Below, piece after piece: positions 61,401 to 64,000 of a DNA stretch of 64,000 nt. Numbering within the stretch: position 1 is the first letter of the stretch; each line of letters opens with the position of its first letter. The translations under genes and the position numbers were made by a program. Origin of the DNA: Hormiphora californensis (Eukaryota; Ctenophora; Tentaculata; Cydippida; Pleurobrachiidae); assembly GCA_020137815.1 (NCBI GenBank), contig CM035352.1, forward strand, positions 2,086,529 to 2,150,528, written 5' to 3'. The notes beneath the pieces were generated by a model. The model was not told the origin of the DNA and searched no databases. It saw nothing but the letters and a program-made list of their open reading frames with translations.

Positions 61401-64000
61401 AGAAATTTAAGGACTGTTGAGAGGAAATAGCTTAATTTGGTGTGCTAGATGGTGTGCTAGAAGTTCTACCTACGATAGAATATTCCAGAAAATTCCCCGA
61501 CTTCCATTACCATGGAAACCCCTGGAAGCCCCCCTAAAACTCTTTATTCAAATCCCAGGACCGCCCGAGATAGATGCTGGTGTTGTGGGGCGACTTGATC
61601 ATGCAAACATTCCAGAACCCCAGATATCGATGAATCTTCCTGCTAGTTTGTATGCTGATGAGGATAGCCTACGGGATGTTGTGGAGTCCATAATATTCAA
61701 GGTTAATTTGGTAACATCACGTCATATTTAAAAGTAATATTATTGCAATGTCATGAAGGTGGATTATAACTTGTACATGTCATGCCTTCATGAGTTGAGT
61801 AGAGGGTGTTCTCCTCCCCTAATACTCAACAAGTCATGCCTTACTTGGCATTACTTGAAGGCAGGAGAGTGGGAAGGAAGAGGAGGAGAATGTGTGGTTG
61901 TGGCGAGTGTAGGGGCAGAAGTGCTAGGCAATTAAAGTATCAATTGGAAGGAGTGGAGAAGATCGTTAGAAGAGGCTCTGAGAACCCCAGGCCCCCAAGC
62001 ACCCGAGCTTTCACGTCCCCGAGGAAGGGGGGGCCCTGGGGGAAAGAGAGCGGAGCTTCTATGCGAGAGACAGATACTCTCTAACTTCTCCATCTCTCCT
62101 CTCCCTCTCTATCTGATAATGTCTCTATCTCTCTCTCTCTCCTCTTCTCCTTCTCTCTCTCTCTCTTCTCTCTCTCTATAAATTTACAGTTTACCCTTCG
62201 CCAACGGGGAATTTAAGGGAAAGGTAGTGAATTAGGAAAACGGACATTTTGGAAATTACAGTCTCGCGAATGTCACCAATCTCGAAATGTTGACACATCC
62301 TATCTAGTTACGGTCCCGTAAAGGAGCTCAGGCGGGATCGCGCGAGTTTTAGACGTCAGATGTGATGATCAAAGGGAAAAAGAACTTGCATTGCAGACTC
62401 CTCGGTTAGTTGTGTGCAGCATATACCTTGATCTGGATGTATCGTCGGTTAACCTCAAAGTAGTTTGTTAATGGTGTACTGCACCCTCAGTGTAGGAAAA
62501 GTAGAGAAGGGGGTCGGACTTGCAGAGAGAACTCAATTGTCGTGTTTAATTAATGTTGTTAAGAGAGCATAGTAGCCGGAACAGGAGCGCAAGCAAAGCA
62601 AGATCAGAGCAAGGCAACGGGGGCATTAGACATCCTTGTACGACTCACCCCCTGCTCCCACTCCAATAGTCTCGTCCCATCCTCTTAACCTCACGTTCAA
62701 CTTGCTCATATTTTTAAAAACGTCCACTCATTCCTATTTGCTTTAATAATAGTATGATATATCCCTATCTCTCCCCCATCTCACCCTTGCACTAAGTACC
62801 CTTAAATGTCCTAAATATATAAATTCTAAATTTTGTCATGGAATGTAGCAGCTGACGTCAGGTCCATTAGTAAGGTGATGGATTAGGCGCAGCTCCTTCA
62901 GAGACGACACGTAACTGCACTCTGCATTACTGCAATGATTGATAGATGTCTACTACGATGATTGATATAGGCCTAGAATTTTAGTGGATGTATTACAAAG
63001 ATATTGCACCTACAGCTGCAGCAGTAGTATGTGCAATATCTTTCTATTACAGGGTACCTACCTACCTACTACCTAAGTAAGGTGCTAATAATCTCCAACC
63101 AATCAGAACTTGCTATTTAGGTCACGTGACAGGTTATTAGCCAATCAGGAACCAGTATTTCCTGATTCGGTCGGTTCCTGCTAATAATCTCCAAATTTTC
63201 CACCCAGGTGTGTCCGCTGACCATGTTCAGTCCTACATACGCAGTCTACTCAATACTGGATAAGATATCAGATAATGAACAGCAGTGCGTACAGTTGTTT
63301 GATCTTGTCATCGACAACTACCTAGCTGCCATTCAGGTATTATTGAGACCTTTTTTTTCGATTAATCACCTCTTCTATGTATGTGTGTCTCTCTTTCTCT
63401 TTATCTCTATCTCTATCTCTATCTCTCTCTTTCTTTCTCTCTATCCTTATTTTTTCTAATCCCCTCGTTCTCTAACCAATGATTTTCCTCAGTCGTCTAT
63501 GGAGTTTGTTGGCGGGGCCATCTTCTGGCTGTCCAACTCTTGTGAGCTGCTCCATCTGGTACAAACTCATCCCCGACTGTGTGACATTGCTGCCAAGGTA
63601 TGCAATTCGTCTAATTTCCATATATATGGGCATGTTTCACTACGATATATGGGTGTCACGTGACTCGATCAGCCATTCAAACTGGGGCGTTCGGTGTGAA
63701 TGTAAAGGTTGTATCCGGTTTCAAATACACTGTGAATTCCAGGGAGTAGGCAGTGAGAGAGAGAGGGAGATATTAAACAGAGAGCTAGAGAGATACTAGA
63801 TAGAGAGAGGGTGAGAGAAATTTATATTTTATAGGCGTGACTTGTGTAGTTGGCCCATCGATGAGGTATGAGACAGAGCCAGAGACCAAAGTGTTGTGTT
63901 ATAGACATGTCGACACACAACTTGTTTTTCAGTATGATCACACACTTTAATGGCTGTATTAGCTCATTACATGCCATTATTATCAGTCCTGCTACACGAT
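54009..64000 (+). CDS. AFDN: Afadin/Canoe: RA-RA-FHA-linker-DIL (3' end beyond window)
   Basis: Afadin links nectin adhesion and Ras/Rap signalling to actin at junctions. Exons: 54009-54101 (MTFRGGDLSYQENGF), 54185-54445, 54521-54710, 54820-55247, 55710-55874, 55941-56105, 56290-56622, 59219-59343, 59588-61048, 61142-61280, 61559-61701, 63208-63336, 63493-63597. RA1 is in exons 3-4 (YFGVVQVFYQE, KCVRISSVTD, LFEVHINK); RA2 follows (PLRVHADSINDKQPYKTLLV, EEFALFQITLRS, NSDCPM). The FHA domain is in exons 6-7 (IGSNPNDKYNCLYLPGPDVD, PTFVNGTRIPDFVDL, DDVISIGRNYKFQFV). The DIL domain starts in exon 11 (ADEDSLRDVVESIIFK) and continues (MFSPTYAVYSILDK, GGAIFWLSNSCELLHLV). The linker exon is a huge Arg/Asp/Pro repeat. 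Two anomalies: an in-frame TAA at 55782 and a missing base near 60938. The PDZ domain lies beyond the window. Confidence 0.93.
55268..55405. repeat. GA microsatellite in an afadin intron
   Basis: Nearly pure GA with occasional AAGC interruptions, starting about 20 bases after the donor at 55248. Non-coding in spite of open frames on both strands. Confidence 0.93.
56764..58395 (-). CDS. Cytochrome P450, nested antisense in an afadin intron, with one frameshift
   Basis: P450s are ER-anchored haem monooxygenases. Exon 1 is 57266-58395 (ATG 58393-58395): an N-terminal membrane anchor (MYLLLTLAALVGIYF), a PTPPLDGWVVGH region, a helix-C-like NWAIKRKAMSHFF and the K-helix EGMR (ExxR) near the end. 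Exon 2 is 56764-57152: GYKIYTKGFRIAYNHYVMHHD, then after the frameshift EEYWADPFTFNPDRW and the haem-ligand loop FWAGSRGCIGKHLA with the FxxGxRxC pattern, ending RPREV and TAA. Total is about 505 residues, a normal size. One extra base at 57046 (T on the minus strand) breaks the frame between HHD and EEYW. The I-helix lacks the usual AGxxTT. I cannot assign a CYP family. It may be a pseudogene or carry a sequence error. Confidence 0.85.
58396..59218. other. Rest of the afadin intron upstream of the P450
   Basis: No exon was recognised. It should contain the P450 promoter just above 58395; no TATA box was identified. The DNA is AT-rich with short tracts of TAACTCACTAAACTAACTCA near 58640. Confidence 0.45.
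59388..59518. mobile_element. Tigger/mariner-like MITE (copy in afadin intron)
   Basis: It begins CAGTTGGACCCCGATTTACC and ends GGTAAATCGGGGTCCGACT, with TA before the left end and TATA after the right. It has the same terminal motif as the 10000-10151 element and a 131-bp length. It lies in the short intron between 59343 and 59588. Confidence 0.75.
59860..60990 (+). repeat. Coding low-complexity RDPRDRRE / DPR tract in afadin
   Basis: About 370 residues of Asp-Pro-Arg repeats: first YDPRDPRNRPFDPRDPQ, then REDPRDRREDPRDRRE with nearly identical 18-bp DNA units at 60395-60440, then RDSRDRSGSRDG and RRVSPPRRDD units. It sits between the FHA and DIL domains, where afadin proteins are usually disordered. 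Charge is balanced (Arg against Asp/Glu). Confidence 0.9.
61702..63207. other. Large afadin intron before the DIL-core exon
   Basis: No exon was supported. It holds CT-rich DNA at about 62085-62178 and unique-looking sequence beyond. GATATTGCAC at 63000 pairs with GTGCAATATC at 63031. CCAATCAG-like motifs occur at 63099, 63140 and elsewhere. Confidence 0.45.
63598..64000. other. Afadin intron at the right edge
   Basis: After the donor at 63598 no further DIL exon is visible before the edge. A GA-rich patch lies near 63750-63820. The next afadin exon should follow beyond 64000. Confidence 0.5.

Overview
This is nuclear DNA of an animal. Its genes are split by many introns with GT-AG borders and consistent phases, and it carries a nuclear lamin with its tail domain, afadin (a cell-junction scaffold), beta-COP, a REEP-type ER-shaping protein and a microsomal-type cytochrome P450. 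There are no operons, ribosome binding sites or prokaryotic features. The gene set, the moderate base composition and the abundance of foldback (MITE-like) elements would suit a non-bilaterian such as a sponge or cnidarian, but that placement is inference. I rebuilt the exons by hand from splice motifs, phase agreement and remembered family features; no alignment was run.

Layout: (1) 1-1985, minus: the 5' part of a secreted or surface protein with a signal peptide, a 24-bp coding repeat and a Cys-rich region running off the left edge. (2) 3830-12799, minus: complete COPB1 (beta-COP) in 15 exons; its largest intron holds a 5'-truncated non-LTR reverse transcriptase. (3) 12800-23459: no host gene seen. 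It holds a nest of foldback elements (one with a clean 8-bp target duplication), a retroelement C-terminal fragment, 1.7 kb of CCCTT (AAGGG on the other strand) and 1.2 kb of an 11-bp repeat containing CCCTAA. (4) 23460-43380, plus: a giant gene of about 41 exons encoding a signal peptide, roughly 20 Ig-like domains, one membrane span and a cytoplasmic tail with tyrosine motifs. The tail appears to continue into an exon encoding a Sin3-type PAH (paired amphipathic helix) domain. (5) 45959-51378, minus: a lamin, rod to tail, with its first exon not found. (6) 52533-53309, minus: a REEP gene whose 3' end is not found. (7) 54009-64000, plus: afadin (RA-RA-FHA-linker-DIL), running off the right edge. 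A P450 gene lies antisense inside one of its introns (56764-58395).

The genes do not form a pathway. COPB1, lamin, REEP and afadin are housekeeping or cell-architecture genes. The Ig receptor is the unusual locus: it has a recently duplicated exon cassette, near-perfect palindromes in its introns, several minisatellites and an unexpected tail. Three coding disruptions were found: one stop and one frameshift in afadin, and one frameshift in the P450. Two look like single-base sequence errors, but real lesions cannot be excluded. REEP and afadin start 700 bp apart in opposite directions and may share a promoter region.
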